Positions 63,130 to 64,000 of a stretch of 64,000 bases of DNA are shown here, one piece after another. The notes below the pieces were generated by a model that saw nothing but the letters and a program-made list of their open reading frames with translations, was not told where the DNA came from and made no database searches. Source of the stretch: Nectonema munidae. Taxonomy: Eukaryota > Nematomorpha > Nectonematoida > Nectonematidae. The stretch lies in the NCBI GenBank assembly GCA_030549495.1, contig JAUIRK010000903.1, forward strand, positions 2,232,001-2,296,000, written 5' to 3'. Both the position numbers and the translations under genes were made by a program. Each line of letters begins with the position of its first letter. Within the stretch, counting starts at the first letter, position 1.

Positions 63130-63610
63130 ATCGGGCCGGCTTTTTATTATCTATAGCTCACGTGGGCCGGTTAAAAACCATAGGGTTCAAATGACACATT
63201 TAATACTATTTTGAAACGAAGAAAAACATAATTATTTAAAAAGTTTAAATAAAGTTTTAAATCTTAATTTTCCGATTCTTGACATCTCTTCTTAGCAATT
63301 TTATGAAAATCAGAAGTTAAATTCATAGCTGCAGAAACTGTCAAAATAGCATTTATTTAATCAGCTTTTAAGTCTTGTTCTCTTCTTTGCCTTATTAAGA
63401 AATATTACTGAAAAAATTTCCTTGTAAAAATAAGTTGTGCCAAACATACATAGAATTTTTAAAGCCAATGAAGTTTTTTCAGATATTTAGAAACAAGATA
63501 TTGAACAAAAATCAATTAATTACGATTTAAAAGAGTTGTTTTTCATCAGATAATCACATAATGTTTTAAATTTAAGCCAAATGCCGGCCGCATGTTGGAC
63601 ACTAATGGTT
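63130..63610. mobile_element. Decayed hAT-like element
   Basis: GC-rich patches sit at both sides of an AT-rich core: CGGGCCGGCTTTTTATTATC and CACGTGGGCCGG at the left, ATGCCGGCCGCATGTTGGAC plus ACTAATG at the right. GGCCGCATGTTGGACA is a common hAT end motif. Ends are mutated and no duplication is visible. Confidence 0.45.
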
Positions 63611-64000
63611 TAAAATGTAATAAAGTTCAAGTATAGAGTTGAAATAGTTAAATCTCTAGGCGAATTCGATATTTGATTTATATAGAACAATTTAAAGGTG
63701 GTAAATTATTATATGCTAAAATTATAAAATAATGTCGAGCTTTTTAAGGCATTTCGTCTCCAATGTGGTCTTTCTAGACAACTGATATGTATTTAAATAG
63801 GTTAAAAAAAATTCGCTATTGGATAAAAATGTTGTCTTTCTCATATTAAGCAAACTTCTCAAAAAAAACACTTAAAAGTCGTACTAAATCTGTCATAATA
63901 ACTTTTAAATTGAGCAAATTGTCTTTTTTTTAATCAAAAAATGCATGCTGTAACCTAATCATAGATAGATCGAAATTTTTATTTAAATGTTGTATTAACA
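63611..64000. other. Non-coding stretch, nothing recognised
   Basis: AT-rich tail of the window without gene-like or repeat-end signals. Confidence 0.35.

Overview
The window is animal nuclear DNA: very AT-rich, with spliced host genes, long introns and a dense, repeatedly nested load of transposable elements. The host proteins (eIF3m, a WBP2-like protein, mitochondrial trifunctional enzyme beta) are animal-like, and the mix of hAT, piggyBac, Merlin, Tigger-type and LINE elements fits an invertebrate. A parasitic copepod such as a sea louse is my guess for the source, but nothing in the sequence proves it. I saw no rRNA gene, no CRISPR array and no convincing functional tRNA.

Layout. 1-6300 is repeats: a TTAA-flanked repeat with internal ~149-bp tandem units on the minus strand, two tRNA-derived SINEs, and a 2.7-kb non-coding hAT element carrying its own nested insertion. 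6320-7492 is an intact intronless eIF3m gene. 8173-12600 is a second, plus-strand copy of the TTAA repeat followed by a truncated hAT copy. 13440-20750 holds decayed piggyBac transposases and ~150-bp tandem repeats.

20880-46607 (minus strand) is the thiolase subunit of the mitochondrial trifunctional protein (HADHB). I resolved eleven coding exons with consistent splice phases, giving 424 residues from just after the mitochondrial leader to the stop; the first exon(s) were not found. Its introns range from 61 bp to about 10.5 kb and host a LINE of the jockey/CR1 group, a 2.48-kb piggyBac with TTAA sites and terminal repeats, piggyBac-type MITEs, a Tigger-type MITE, a ~1.2-kb palindromic foldback structure, a 350-bp tandem duplication and SINE pieces. 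An unexplained coding-like exon lies at 28351-28619.

45256-52943 is the flank upstream of HADHB: two pieces of an A/C-rich LINE on opposite strands, a Merlin (ISXO2-type DDE) transposase relic, and the best-preserved hAT copy (3173 bp, perfect 15-bp ends, perfect 8-bp target duplication), which interrupts the LINE. 54867-55559 is an intact intronless WBP2-like gene. 56178-64000 is repeats again: a three-level nest of elements, a hAT transposase relic, another piggyBac relic and SINE/simple repeats.

The host genes show no functional linkage to each other. The main interest is the transposon archaeology: empty sites, nested insertions and shared terminal motifs allow several insertion events to be ordered from this window alone.
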